A stretch of DNA of 13,906 nucleotides, from the NCBI GenBank assembly GCA_026770585.1, contig MU646371.1:528344-542249 (forward strand). Direction: 5' to 3'. This stretch comes from Baffinella frigidus (taxonomy: Eukaryota; Cryptophyceae; Cryptomonadales; Baffinellaceae). The notes under the pieces are model-generated. The model worked only from the letters and a program-made list of their open reading frames with translations, was not told the DNA's origin and ran no database searches. Below are positions 6,101 through 11,408 of the stretch, in pieces. Both the position numbers and the translations under genes were made by a program. The stretch's first letter is position 1, and each line of letters starts with the position of its first letter.

Positions 6101-7659
6101 TGCTCTCGCGTGTCGCCTCCCAGAGCCCACCTCTCACCACCCTCAGATATCAGAGTCTATCATAAGGTTTTAAAGTTTTTGGGGGGTGGGGTTTGGGGGG
6201 TAGGGTTTGGGGTTCGTGTTTAGTGTTTGGGATACCCACACGGCGGAGATGACATCCCAACAACAATCACAATAATAATAAGTCTAGATATTTTATAATT
6301 TTTCACGCGCCGCCTGACGACCCCCTCGAGAGGCTTTGATTCATCAGGACCTGCAGGAGGTACACGCGCACGCTCTCCACGCTGTGTTCGCACGGAAATG
6401 GTAGAACGTATGCGGGAAAACTTGGCCGATTTCAACGAAAATTTGTTTCAGAAATTTAGAGCTTTTGTACCAGGACGTGACATGAAACCGGTCCATCTAA
6501 ACGATTCTGGTACAAATTCTGGAAAAAAATCTCATCGAAATCGGCCAATTTTTCCCACAAGCGCTCTACAGGTGCGACCGCCTCCACCTCCGCGGAAGTA
6601 ACGTGACTAAATCAAATACCCGAAATCCTTGGGAGGAATCGGTAAAAGCTGCTACGGGTTCCTGGTGGGAAGCAACGTGACTCCCACAACAGCTATTACG
6701 ATTTCCACGACTGCTGACTGGTATCAGCTATTCATGGTACTCTCCTACCACCCTGGAGGGAACATTAGGGTATTTTGAGCATTCTTAAGTCAACACCCCT
6801 TGAGATGCCACCTTCCGGCGGTGGCGCCGTGATGAAAGGATCTGGTACAAAAAGGTCTCATAAGTATTTTAGTGGTACACATCCTGTCAACTTTTGCGAT
6901 AAAAGGTTATTCGGGATTGGCCGCAACTCCCCTCCAGGGTGGAATAACTGCACGGCATTCGTTCTTTGGGTTCTCCGTACCTCCAGGACAAGACCAGCAG
7001 AAACCCGTACCTTTTCTACGGCACAAATTGCCACCCCCAGCGTCCTTTCAGAATTCTTAAGCACGAACTCGAAATTGTGTAGCAGTGGAGTAATTTCCCC
7101 GACAATCCATGCGTGAGGCAGTCAAGCATCGTGTCATCACCGGTCAGCGCCGTTGATGTAGTCCCAGAAGGTGTTGCTGGCATTCGCGGCAGACTGGAGC
7201 AGCACCCCCGACGCCAGCGCCCGCGCCAGATCCCACCTGTCCAGCACCGCCCCGGATCTGCGCGCCACGCACGCGCCCAGGGTTCAGCTGGCGGAACGGA
7301 GGCGTTCTGCGATTTGTACCACGAATCGGCCTCTGAGAAATCACGGATTCACCCGCAATCCACCAAATCAGCCAAAAGTGAAATACCCGGAATCGGATAC
7401 CGCATCCACAGGACTCTGCCCCAGCCTCTTTCGTGGGGGTGCCGGGGTGCCGGGGATGGGGTGAAACGATCCGAATGCTTGGCTTCTGGGGGCTGGTGGA
7501 GGTGTGGTGAAGCGCTAGCCTGATTGTGCCGAGGACACCTTTCCTGGGGCCGTGTGGGAGGGGTTTACTTGTGCACGAGGGCCGCTGTGAGGAGCACGGG
7601 GACCAGCGTCGCGGGGAACGACCATGGCCGCAGCGAGATGAAGAGGTTGACGAGCGTCC
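55..7659 (-). CDS. menA: MenA-type UbiA prenyltransferase, multi-exon, 3' end outside the window
   Basis: This is an integral-membrane prenyltransferase that joins a prenyl or phytyl diphosphate to 1,4-dihydroxy-2-naphthoate in phylloquinone/menaquinone synthesis, in algae most likely at the plastid membrane. Eight exons were found on the minus strand: 7569-7659, 7141-7257, 5294-5351, 3813-3893, 3353-3410, 2782-2883, 1220-1316 and 55-111. Together they give about 220 codons. In order they encode the N-terminal LRPWSFPATLVPVLL signature, the first Asp-rich motif NASNTFWDYINGAD, a hydrophobic segment, YTAPPLKLKYHALGD, FGPMMTYW, the second Asp-rich motif ILHANNSRDIREDRKSG, and TLATVLG. Every intron has GT...AG ends, and all joins keep frame except exon 3 to exon 4. 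About 50-70 C-terminal residues expected for the family are beyond position 1. UbiA family membership is nearly certain. MenA is preferred over UbiA/COQ2 or UBIAD1 because of the RPWSFPA, TAPP and NNxRDxxxD signatures. Confidence 0.87.
119..300 (+). repeat. Degenerate telomere-like array (TTTAGGG type)
   Basis: It starts with GTTTAGG repeats and decays into TTTCGGG, TTTTGGG and TTGGGG variants. It lies within 10 nt of the splice acceptor of menA exon 9, so it is an interstitial array inside an intron and not a chromosome end. Confidence 0.9.
360..510 (+). repeat. Two short local repeats
   Basis: The sequence AGCGGGACGATTCTTTTT occurs at about 361 and again at 411. It is followed by two near-identical tandem copies of about 23 nt containing GTTTGTAACGTAACGCAA, and a third, decayed copy. 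Confidence 0.7.
562..976. mobile_element. MITE-like element with 55-bp terminal inverted repeats
   Basis: The arms 571-625 and 911-965 are inverted repeats about 87% identical, with weaker pairing out to about 562 and 976. The middle carries a 12-bp stem hairpin (713-724 with 732-743). No transposase frame is present, so it is non-autonomous. The inner arm motif ACCGTAGGGTCCTAGG recurs at 11932-11947 inside another fold-back element. Confidence 0.8.
1057..1110 (-). pseudogene. Copy of the 3' edge of menA exon 8 with its donor
   Basis: Over the first 35 nt it matches the exon 8 end except for two changes, and weaker similarity extends to about 54 nt. It still spells RDIREDRKS in frame and still ends in a GT donor (GTACAC). 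It lies in the downstream intron, about 110 nt past the real exon. It lacks the ILHAN part and has no clear acceptor, so it is not a full alternative exon. Confidence 0.8.
1220..1316 (-). CDS. menA: menA exon 8: second Asp-rich motif
   Basis: Thirty-two complete codons: GPALAYTMPCAFICE, then CILHANNSRDIREDRKS. ILHxNNxRDxxxDRxxG is the second Asp-rich motif of MenA, and both Asp residues and the Asn pair are intact. The acceptor is GAGCAG, followed by one G that completes Arg. The donor GTAACA falls at a codon boundary, so DRKS runs on into GLTTLA of exon 9. Its 5' edge is repeated at least three times in the upstream intron, and its 3' edge once in the downstream intron. Confidence 0.93.
1497..1527 (-). 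repeat. Copy 1 of the 5' edge of menA exon 8 with its acceptor
   Basis: The 31 bases are identical to 1295-1325, which spans the exon 8 acceptor: about 22 nt of exon and 9 nt of intron. The AG is retained. It lies about 200 nt upstream of the real exon in transcript direction. Confidence 0.88.
1660..1690 (-). repeat. Copy 2 of the 5' edge of menA exon 8
   Basis: The same 31-base segment with about four changes; the CAG acceptor is kept. It is flanked by TTTGCTTTACA-like intron sequence, as at the real site. A more decayed copy lies between it and copy 1, around 1555-1590. Confidence 0.78.
1737..1949. mobile_element. MITE copy A (213 bp)
   Basis: The ends form an inverted repeat of about 35 bp (left CCCACTCGAGGCTAG, right the complement of CCCACCCGAGGCTGG). 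The centre is a perfect 26-bp palindrome at 1816-1841 built around GGAATTCC. It shares both arms and most inner sequence with 5647-5875. There is no coding capacity and no clear target-site duplication. Confidence 0.87.
1934..2000 (-). repeat. Decayed copy of the exon 8 acceptor region
   Basis: GGGCCC, then TGCGCGTTCACAAATTGC and TTTACGCAACTTGCTTCA, match the real exon 8 acceptor and the intron beside it (GGGCCCC, TGCTCGTTCGCAATTTGC, TTCACGCGATTTGCTTTA). The exon part is almost gone. It adjoins MITE A. Confidence 0.55.
2088..2118 (-). repeat. Copy 3 of the 5' edge of menA exon 8
   Basis: The 31-base exon 8 acceptor segment with about four changes; the CAG acceptor is intact. It lies about 770 nt upstream of the real exon in transcript direction. 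Confidence 0.8.
2363..2386 (-). repeat. Copy of the 3' edge of menA exon 7 with its donor
   Basis: Twenty-two of 24 exon bases match 2782-2805, and the following donor and intron start (GTTACGAGCC...CCACGAACAA) match as well, giving about 50 bp in all. It lies in the downstream intron, about 400 nt past the real donor. Confidence 0.85.
2735..2781 (-). repeat. Tandem donor-side intron motif
   Basis: GTTACGAGCC(C/T)CACA(C/T)CCACGAACAA occurs twice in tandem right after the exon 7 donor on the minus strand, and again at about 2350. Opposite-strand copies lie at 1153 and 4062. Confidence 0.7.
2782..2883 (-). CDS. menA: menA exon 7: YHALGD and FGP segment
   Basis: Thirty-three complete codons, beginning YHALGDVCVFATFGPMMTYW and going on through a hydrophobic TLLLICP to SRAEEL. 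The K-Y-x-(A/G)-L-G-D/E loop followed by a V-F-x-x-F-G-P helix is diagnostic for MenA/UBIAD1-type enzymes. The acceptor follows a pyrimidine run (CTTCTTCCCCCCAG). The donor is GTTACG, leaving AG, completed by G of exon 8 to Arg. The donor side is repeated in the downstream intron at 2363-2386. Confidence 0.92.
2884..3352 (-). other. menA intron 6
   Basis: Unique sequence apart from a telomere-like array at 3268-3345 (AGGTTTGGGGTTCGGGG-type units), which sits against the exon 6 donor. No edge copies of exons 6 or 7 were found here. Nothing coding was recognised. Confidence 0.7.
3353..3410 (-). CDS. menA: menA exon 6: YTAPPLKL motif
   Basis: Eighteen complete codons, YTLGVLLAIFYTAPPLKL, a helix ending in the MenA-typical TAPPLKL turn. 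The acceptor GGGGCAG supplies TG to finish a Val codon. The donor GTAAGC is strong and leaves AA, completed by G of exon 7 to give Lys, so the junction reads PPLKLKYHALGD as in the family. The donor is followed within about 10 nt by telomere-like CCCTAAA repeats in the intron. Confidence 0.9.
3411..3812 (-). other. menA intron 5
   Basis: It contains an exact-length 27-bp tandem pair next to the exon 6 acceptor (3424-3450 and 3451-3477, unit starting CAAATTCAGAGATT). It also has AT-richer sequence with ATGATTTCCAACT repeated at about 3688 and 3722. Nothing coding was recognised. Confidence 0.65.
3813..3893 (-). CDS. menA: menA exon 5: transmembrane segment
   Basis: Twenty-six complete codons: VVSTVCYCASAYLLIP, then AFQNEPRIIP. 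The first 16 residues are a membrane helix, at the place where MenA has its second to third helices. The acceptor is GGCGGCAG followed by GG, which completes the Gly codon begun in exon 4. The donor GTCCTG leaves one G, completed by TG of exon 6 to give Val. The first half of this exon has been copied several times into the upstream intron, often as perfect hairpins (3985-4330). The helix is poorly conserved in sequence, so support comes from hydrophobicity and double phase agreement. Confidence 0.78.
3985..4330. repeat. Nested hairpins made from the 5' edge of menA exon 5
   Basis: The motif GTGCTACTGCGC(T/G)CGCG, which is exon 5 coding sequence, recurs in both orientations. Hairpins form at about 3984-4022 (14-bp perfect stem), 4171-4211 and 4263-4307. 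The last two are themselves the arms of a larger palindrome (about 4150-4330) centred on GGTCGACGTGTCGACC near 4222. Direct copies of the acceptor side (GTCGAGACGACCC plus the intron tail) lie at 4015-4043 and 4090-4135. Confidence 0.85.
4388..4441 (+). repeat. Tandem copies of the exon 5 intron tail
   Basis: CCCGATTCGCCTCAGAAA occurs twice, each time followed by ACACGCTTCC. The same sequence lies just upstream of the real exon 5 acceptor at 3908-3925. Confidence 0.75.
4575..4724. mobile_element. Fold-back element with 52-bp arms
   Basis: The arms 4581-4632 and 4666-4718 are inverted repeats with a few mismatches and a 33-nt loop. The inner ends carry AAATTTACTACAC and its complement GTGTAGTAATTTT. 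The same motif occurs inside MITE copies A (1866-1880) and B, so these elements may belong to one superfamily. Confidence 0.82.
4835..5022 (+). repeat. Telomere-like array with a 28-bp higher-order unit
   Basis: From 4912 to 4967 the order is two GTTTCAG then two GTTTCGG heptamers, repeated exactly twice. Flanking variants are more degenerate. It abuts the donor of the exon 4 copy. Confidence 0.85.
5025..5064 (-). pseudogene. Full second copy of menA exon 4 (possible alternative exon)
   Basis: Forty bases with five differences from 5294-5333. The copy reads SLMVSGTLSVRTV against SLLVSGALSLRTV, in the same frame and without stops. It keeps an AG acceptor after a T-rich stretch (GTTTTGTTCGCAAG) and a GT donor in the same phase, so it could be spliced instead of exon 4. 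It lies in the downstream intron. Confidence 0.72.
5294..5351 (-). CDS. menA: menA exon 4: loop after the first Asp-rich motif (start uncertain)
   Basis: Codons read TALPHKSLLVSGALSLRTV, then one base before donor GTCAGC. MenA relatives have a DRTLVxGxLSxxxV-like segment here, so KSLLVSGALSLRTV fits. That single base joins the GG of exon 5 to make Gly. Two acceptors are possible: GGACAG (exon start 5351) or ACAAG (start 5333). Both begin at a codon boundary, whereas exon 3 ends in phase 2. A missing small exon, or the copy of this exon's start at 5427-5469 (where CAG is followed by one base and then the same frame), must resolve it. A full alternative copy lies at 5025-5064. Confidence 0.7.
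5427..5469 (-). pseudogene. Copy of the 5' edge of menA exon 4, split off by telomere-like DNA
   Basis: A CAG acceptor is followed by one base and then by codons QIRTLPSGQRAL, in the frame exon 4 needs. GGACAGAGGGCGCTG here matches GGACAGACGGCGCTG at the exon 4 start. Between the two lie about 55 nt of CCCTAAA-like repeats. It may be the true beginning of exon 4, now interrupted, or an intronic copy. No GT donor keeps frame here. Confidence 0.55.
5647..5875. mobile_element. MITE copy B (229 bp)
   Basis: Same family as 1737-1949: TCGAGGCTGGA start, TTTTAAAATAGTCACACTTCTAGCC end, and the shared inner segments ATTTAGTACCAGTC and CCTATTTGTATGG. The core differs. A 12-bp palindrome (5732-5743) is followed directly by a perfect 30-bp palindrome (5744-5773) that is absent from copy A. 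Confidence 0.87.
6401..6569. mobile_element. Fold-back element with arms of about 63-73 bp
   Basis: The arms 6401-6473 and 6507-6569 pair as inverted repeats with a few mismatches and a small gap. The shared core is AATTGGCCGATTTC. The loop is 33 nt. No coding capacity and no clear target-site duplication. Confidence 0.82.
6748..6942. repeat. Inverted-repeat pair, possible small MITE
   Basis: The 13-bp CCACCCTGGAGGG at 6748-6760 is perfectly complementary to 6930-6942, with weaker similarity outside. A GC-rich palindromic stretch lies inside, near 6812-6828. The evidence for a mobile element is weaker than for the others. Confidence 0.5.
7141..7257 (-). CDS. menA: menA exon 3: first Asp-rich motif
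   Basis: Thirty-eight complete codons, from SGAVLDRWDLA through ASGVLLQSAANASNTFWDYI to NGAD. The NAxNTxxDYxxGxD segment is the first Asp-rich motif of UbiA enzymes, which binds the Mg-diphosphate of the prenyl donor. Its Asn and Asp residues are all present. The acceptor is GCGCGCAG. The donor is GTGATG, leaving CG after the GAD codons. That means the next exon should begin with one base before a full codon, which the visible exon 4 start does not supply (see exon 4). Confidence 0.9.
7258..7568 (-). other. menA intron 2
   Basis: An intron of 311 nt with GTAAAC donor and GCGCGCAG acceptor. No repeats or exon-edge copies were recognised. Confidence 0.8.
7569..7659 (-). CDS. menA: menA exon 2: N-terminal signature and first membrane helix
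   Basis: Twenty-nine complete codons, beginning TLVNLFISLRPWSFPATLVP and ending in a hydrophobic helix VPVLLTAALVH. RPWSFPA followed by a VPVLL helix is the usual N-terminal hallmark of MenA. The acceptor is GTGGCAG followed by GG. The reading frame is open further upstream to 7727, so a longer exon is possible. The donor GTAAAC leaves two bases (AA), which the first base of the next exon completes as Lys. The intron to exon 3 is 311 nt. Confidence 0.88.
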
Positions 7660-7802
7660 CTGCCACGGTGCGTTCCCCGTTGGACCCCGGCCAAAATGCA
7701 ATGCTCTGTGTGGCTCGATCGTACCGGCTGTGCGATGGCATGTTCGGCAAGCAGGGTTCGACTGGCGGCTCTCTATCGCTACAAGTTTAGTCCCACGCTC
7801 AC

Positions 7803-7921
7803 TCAGCCTCGGGGCACCGGTTCGGGTCGGCGTTGAAGCCCCCGCCACAGTTTCCTCTGCAGCCTCCAAAACTTTGTCGTGACAGGAGTCTCTTTCTGGA
7901 GGCTTCCGCCGGGAAAGACAT
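7803..7921 (-). CDS. menA: Possible first coding exon of menA (leader)
   Basis: An ATG at 7921-7919 opens 39 codons starting MSFPAEASRKRLLSRQS, then a Gly/Cys-rich stretch. It ends in phase 2 at a strong donor, GTGAGC. An AG acceptor 75 nt further on (exon start 7727) would restore the frame of the next exon and extend it upstream through RYDRATQS. The start is basic and poor in acidic residues, as organelle leaders often are. No homology supports it, so this is a frame-and-splice-site argument only. The true first exon could lie elsewhere upstream. Confidence 0.3.
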
Positions 7922-7935
7922 CACGATGCGCACGG

Positions 7936-8113
7936 CGCACGGCCGTGCGACACTCCCGCTAACAAGCACGCAGGTGCCTAACGAGCCCCCAACCCTGCTC
8001 CTCTTGCAAGGACCGAACCTGGCATCCCAGGCAAGGGTATCTTGAAAGACCCCCTGGCAGCCTCGGTTTGACCCGCTTCGGAGCCCTCGTCACCTTCGCC
8101 GAAGCGGATCAAA
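7936..8113. promoter_or_regulatory. Probable divergent 5' region with palindromes
   Basis: It lies between the candidate menA start (minus) and the plus-strand coding-like region. It contains a perfect 14-bp palindrome CGCACGGCCGTGCG (7936-7949) and a 15-bp inverted repeat with one mismatch (8067-8081 with 8099-8113, TTTGAcCCGCTTCGG). No TATA or initiator motif could be assigned, so a bidirectional promoter is inferred from layout only. Confidence 0.35.
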
Positions 8114-8203
8114 TCGCTGCCACCCAAAATTAGAGCCATTTTTGTAAAGCACCCAGCCCAACTGCCGTCAGATCTCATCTTCCCCTCTTCTCGCGGGGGC
8201 ACT

Positions 8204-8879
8204 GAGACTCTCTGAATGCTGACACGCCCCTCTTCCGCGGGCCCTCGCAAGTGCTAGCGGCCCGAGGCGTCCCAGCAGCTGCGGTCAAAAATCTTTCTCA
8301 TCAAGGATCCATCCTTCCAGCAAAATGAACAAGCACGACTCTCCTGTCAATATGGCCTTCCCAGAGCATCCGAGGACCCCCCCACGACGACTGTCCACGC
8401 CGCTCGCGCCGGTGCTGGAAAACCGTGTGCTGCCCCTCTCGCTCGCAGCAGCAGGTATGCACCCCCAATCCGGCCGGAAACCGACACGAGAGCACAGCGC
8501 CTCCACGCCAAGAGAGATGTCTGATTGCGGCTCGGGGAACTGCGCAGGGGTGGGCGACAGCTTGCTCACGCCGCGTGGTTTCACACCGCGCTCGCGCCCT
8601 TCCCCCCCACTCGGGGCGTCGCCGAAAGCACAGCGCTCCCCGAGGCTGGGCACAGCGCAATCGGGCGGCGGTGGGGCCTGGGGCAGCGGCGTGCTGGGGT
8701 CTAGCGTCGACGCTCCTTCGACGCTTGCTTATGCCCCGACGTTGCCCCGGCTCGCCCAACGAGTGCACGACCCGCGGCTCCACGCGGTACATACCCCGCC
8801 TCGCGGCGCCAACTCCGCCCCCATCGAGGGTGACGTGCGAGGCTCAGAGGCAGGATTTCTCATTTCCAGGAAACCGTAG
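8204..8879 (+). CDS. Coding-like open frame, unknown protein (probable exon or exons)
   Basis: The frame is open for 225 codons. The first ATG, at 8325, gives 184 residues rich in Pro, Ser, Arg and Ala, with no recognised domain (starts MNKHDSPVNMAFPEHP). Third codon positions are clearly GC-rich compared with the flanks. A good donor (CAG followed by GTATGC) lies at 8455, so only the first part may be exon. It could be the disordered start of a regulatory protein. Opposite-strand frames of 122 and 163 codons also exist in this GC-rich stretch, so coding status is not secure. Confidence 0.35.
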
Positions 8880-8970
8880 ACCAACACAGATCCAGTTGAC
8901 CACGGAATGCCAACTACATTGGATCTGAGGGTGGTTTGAGTAACGCGTGTGCGTGGCATCGATGCGTCAG

Positions 8971-9023
8971 GTTTCCGACCCACTTGCCTCTCCACGCCCC
9001 ACCATGCGCTCGCCAGAAAACTC
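8971..9023 (+). pseudogene. Diverged copy of the plus-strand exon, interrupted by a MITE
   Basis: After a CAG, the codons read VSDPLASPRPTMRSPENS, aligned with VANALASPRPNNSVNPQ of the exon at 9704. Within the shared LASPRP the bases differ only at third codon positions. The intron tail also aligns (GCGTGGCATCGATGCGTCAG against TTCGTGGCATTGGCAG). The frame is cut by the 121-bp MITE that follows. Confidence 0.6.
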
Positions 9024-9144
9024 CTAGCTCTGCCTGAGTTGTATTCTGGCTCATCCTGAAGGCTTTCTATTCGCCCTTTTGCACTGGATTTCTGCTCTTA
9101 AATACTTTTAAGGACGAGCCAGAACAAAACTCGGGCAGAGCTAG
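9024..9144. mobile_element. 121-bp MITE with AACTC target-site duplication
   Basis: The ends are CTAGCTCTGCCTGAG and the complement of CTAGCTCTGCCCGAG, and pairing extends about 35 bp inward. AACTC directly flanks both sides (9019-9023 and 9145-9149), a likely 5-bp target-site duplication. The terminal sequence is shared with 9861-10003 and 12167-12306. Confidence 0.87.
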
Positions 9145-9204
9145 AACTCGTCGAAATCAGCCATGGCGGTTCGCGTACGGCTTCCGTGGACCACAGAACC
9201 ACGC

Positions 9205-9280
9205 AAGGCCCTTAGAGGTTTACCCGGTGTCCGTTCTTGGAGAAGGCCCTTAGAGGTTTATCCGGTGTCCGTTCTTGGAG
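9205..9280 (+). repeat. 38-bp tandem duplication
   Basis: Two adjacent copies of a unit starting AAGGCCCTTAGAGGTTTA, differing at one base (C/T). A recent slippage-type duplication in otherwise unrecognised sequence. Confidence 0.88.
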
Positions 9281-9404
9281 CCGTTGGACTGTTTTTATCA
9301 ACGTTTGGTGAGATGTGTCCGTGTTCCTCCTAAAATCTTGGGAAGTTGACTTTTGAATAACCCCCCAAAGGCCCTCCATGGGGCCCGCGCACCTTGCGTA
9401 ACAG

Positions 9405-9462
9405 AAACCCTAAACCCTAAACCCTAAAACCCTAAACCTTCAACCCTAAACCCTAAACCCCC
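9405..9462 (-). repeat. Telomere-like CCCTAAA array
   Basis: About eight CCCTAAA heptamers, mostly perfect, with one 8-mer and one CCTTCAA variant. Orientation is opposite to the array at 119. Confidence 0.92.
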
Positions 9463-9539
9463 GTGTTACTCCGGCTGGCAAACAAAGAAGACATCTGCTA
9501 TGTTCACCCCTTTCCCGCAGACTCACTACAACCCGCGGT

Positions 9540-9703
9540 GTGACCATTCCAGGCGCGGCGCAAGAGCTGGTAGGCGTAACTCTTAAGAGCTGGTAGGCGT
9601 AACTCTTGTTCGTGGCAATGGCAGGTGGCTCGTTAGGCACCTGTAACCATTCCAAGCGCTCCGCAGGGGAGGTAGGCGTAACTCTTGTTCGTGGCATTGG
9701 CAG
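9540..9703 (+). repeat. Repeated intron tails before the plus-strand exon
   Basis: GGTAGGCGTAACTCTT occurs three times (about 9572, 9592 and 9671). Two of these continue as GTTCGTGGCA(A/T)TGGCAGGTGG, so the acceptor CAG plus the first exon bases are duplicated. ACCATTCCA(A/G)GCGC also occurs twice. All copies lie upstream of the real acceptor. Confidence 0.78.
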
Positions 9704-9802
9704 GTGGCGAACGCGCTTGCGTCCCCCCGGCCCAACAACTCCGTGAACCCCCAGGGGCTCGTCGCCACGGCCTTCAAGGGCGCTGGGGGACAGGGCGCGC
9801 AG
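9704..9802 (+). CDS. Exon candidate of an unknown plus-strand gene
   Basis: Thirty-three codons between a CAG acceptor and a consensus donor (CAG followed by GTACCG). It reads VANALASPRPNNSVNPQG, then LVATAFKGAGGQGAQ. Codons are strongly GC-ending. The diverged copy at 8971 differs mostly at third positions in this frame, which supports coding on this strand. No domain was recognised; the composition suggests a flexible region. The opposite strand is also open here (PMPRTRV frame), but the substitution pattern does not favour it. Confidence 0.5.
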
Positions 9803-9860
9803 GTACCGATCTGGACGTAGGAGTAGAGGGTTTACGGTTGAGGGTGGCCCCACCAGCCCC

Positions 9861-10003
9861 CTAGCTCTGTCTCAGTCTATTTGGGCTCACAAGTTTGGTG
9901 GGCCCGGGCTCTTTGCCGCTCCAAAGTTGACGAACAGATTTGTACCGCATAACCAGCATGTCAATTGGAGAATAGTCGGTGAGCCCGAGTGAGGCAGAGC
10001 TAG
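9861..10003. mobile_element. MITE of the CTAGCTCTG family, copy 1 (143 bp)
   Basis: The terminal inverted repeats are CTAGCTCTGtCTCA and the complement of CTAGCTCTGCCTCA. The reverse complement aligns along its whole length with 12167-12306, including CAAATCTGTTCGTCAACTTT and the (A/G)GAGC(C/G)CCCGGGC segment. Ends are shared with 9024-9144, but the interior differs. No target-site duplication is clear. Confidence 0.87.
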
Positions 10004-10148
10004 ACCTTCTGACGTCTTGAGGTGCGGGGGCGCAACGTCGCAGAAAGTGCAGAAAACGTTAAATGATAGCTCGAACAAAGTGGTCTTGACCTGAGCAGGG
10101 CGCGAAGTCTTTACAATGTGATTATAACGGGGCAGGTCTTGACAGAGC

Positions 10149-10310
10149 CAATGTGGTAGGACTTGGCCACAAGTTCCACGTTTCCAACTTGAAAAAAGGT
10201 GGAAAGGTCTTAAAATCGCACCGGATCGAAATCACTGGTGCAAATCCAACTTAGAAACTTGGAAACTCGGAAACTTGGAAAGTTGGATGTGGACAAGTCC
10301 CACCACATTG
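10149..10310. mobile_element. Inverted-repeat element (162 bp)
   Basis: The arms 10149-10171 and 10288-10310 match at 21 of 23 positions (CAATGTGGTaGGACTTGgCC). Inside, three GGAAACTtGGAAA-like units lie next to TCCAAC...GTTGGA pairing. No coding capacity. Confidence 0.75.
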
Positions 10311-10344
10311 ACTCCAAGCACGCTCCACTCACAAAGGATTACAC

Positions 10345-10587
10345 TTGAGCGCGGGGTGGCCGAGTTGGTGGGTGTCGAGCGTTGCCCCTGGAAACTGTAA
10401 CCAAGACCGTCCAGACTCGCTGGCATTCCCGACTTCGCTCACACACCTGAATTCGCTGACAAAATGCATGGAGATGCTGAACGAATGTGCGGTGGGCGGT
10501 AGCGGCGGTGGGTGGCGAGCGTTGCCGGGGGGCAAAACAAGGATGTCTGGAAGCAGGAATCGAAGCCCCATCCCCCCGCCCAGGTCG
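10345..10587. other. Coding-like stretch of uncertain strand
   Basis: The plus strand has an open frame including LTKCMEMLNECAVGG, then GGGWRALPGG, ending near a CAG. The minus strand has a short frame ATLDTHQLGHPAL between a CAG acceptor and a GT. The segment (C/G)GAGCGTTGCC with its surroundings is repeated at about 10375 and 10515. No homology was recognised, so the strand cannot be decided. Confidence 0.25.
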
Positions 10588-10808
10588 CCCCTCGCATTCA
10601 AAAATCCCCACAGTCCACTCGGAGCCTGAACATTTCGCCTAAGTCAACTCCCCCTGCAAAGCAGCGCCTTAAGTCAAATGCCTGCCATGGTGGCAGGGTC
10701 CATCTAAACGAAATCAGGGGAAAGTTGACTTAGGTGAGCTGGTTGACTTAGCTGAAATCTTGTGGCTCGGCGTGCAGTCGCCCCTCGCATCCAGAAATCC
10801 CCACAGTC
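10586..10808 (+). repeat. Direct repeat pair flanking an inverted-repeat element
   Basis: The 32-base unit TCGCCCCTCGCAT(T/C)CA(A/G)AAATCCCCACAGTC type occurs at 10586-10617 and 10777-10808, each preceded by an AG. Between them, CCTAAGTCAACTCCCC (10638-10653) pairs with 10717-10734, and a CCTGCCA/TGGCAGG hairpin lies at 10681-10697. Confidence 0.8.
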
Positions 10809-10980
10809 AAGCATCACGCTCAACTTTGTTTTTGGTCTCACCGTCAAACACGGTTATAATCTTGTGGTTGGCCAACCCCAGATTTGTAGCAGAGGAACAC
10901 CGGGAATCGCCCCCCCCCCCCGTGGTGTGAATCGGAGTTGGCGAACCGATGAATAGTCCCCCTTGAGAGTGTTATTGGCT

Positions 10981-11395
10981 GAACCTTGACCGTGTTGGTG
11001 CAAACGGGGCAACCTGGACCTTGATTCTGCACACAGGGGAACCTTGACTGTGTTGATGCATACCGGGGGACCTTGACCTTGATTCTTCAAACGGGGGAAC
11101 CTTGACCTTGGTGTTGCAAACAGGGGGACCTTGAACGTGGTGTTGCAAACAGGGGAACCTTGACCTTGATTCTGCACACAGGGGAACCTTGACTGTGTTG
11201 TTGCAAACAGGGGGACCTTGACCGTGTTGGTGCAAACAGGGCAACCTTGACCTTGATTCTGCAAACAGGGCAACCTTGACCTTGATTCTACAAACAGTGG
11301 AACCTTGATCTTGATTCTGCAAACAGGGCAACCTTGACCTTGATTCTGCACACAGTGGAACCGTGACCTTGGTGTTGCACACAGGGGAAGCGTGG
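10981..11395 (+). repeat. Minisatellite, about 14 copies of a 30-bp unit
   Basis: The consensus unit starts ACCTTGACCTTGATTCTGCA and ends AACAGGGGA. Alternate units carry TTGGTGTTGCA or GTGTTGGTGCA in place of TTGATTCTGCA. The long minus-strand frames here (repeated PVCxESRSRLP) come from the repeat and are not a gene. Confidence 0.92.
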
Positions 11396-11408
11396 GAAGC
11401 ATGCTCAT

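Larger units (their letters stand above)
5352..7140 (-). other. menA intron 3
   Basis: The longest intron seen. It holds the partial copy of the exon 4 start (5427-5469), a telomere-like block (5370-5425), MITE copy B, short telomere-like blocks at 5931-5960 and 6180-6230, a 169-bp fold-back element and an inverted-repeat pair at 6748/6930. A small exon needed to restore frame between exons 3 and 4 may hide here. Confidence 0.65.

Noticed and set aside
7144-7869. A 241-codon minus-strand open frame
   Set aside because: It crosses menA exons 2 and 3 and their intron in a frame different from the conserved MenA frame in each exon, so it is a shadow of GC-rich coding sequence.
8301-8792. Minus-strand frames of 122 and 163 codons opposite the plus-strand open frame
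   Set aside because: No recognised domain and no splice or homology support. They probably mirror GC-rich composition, though the strand cannot be decided with certainty.
10350-10440. A tRNA-like start GCGGGGTGGCCGAGTTGGT resembling a Leu/Ser tRNA 5' half
   Set aside because: No B box (GGTTCGAnnCC), no anticodon arm and no pairing acceptor end follow at suitable distance.
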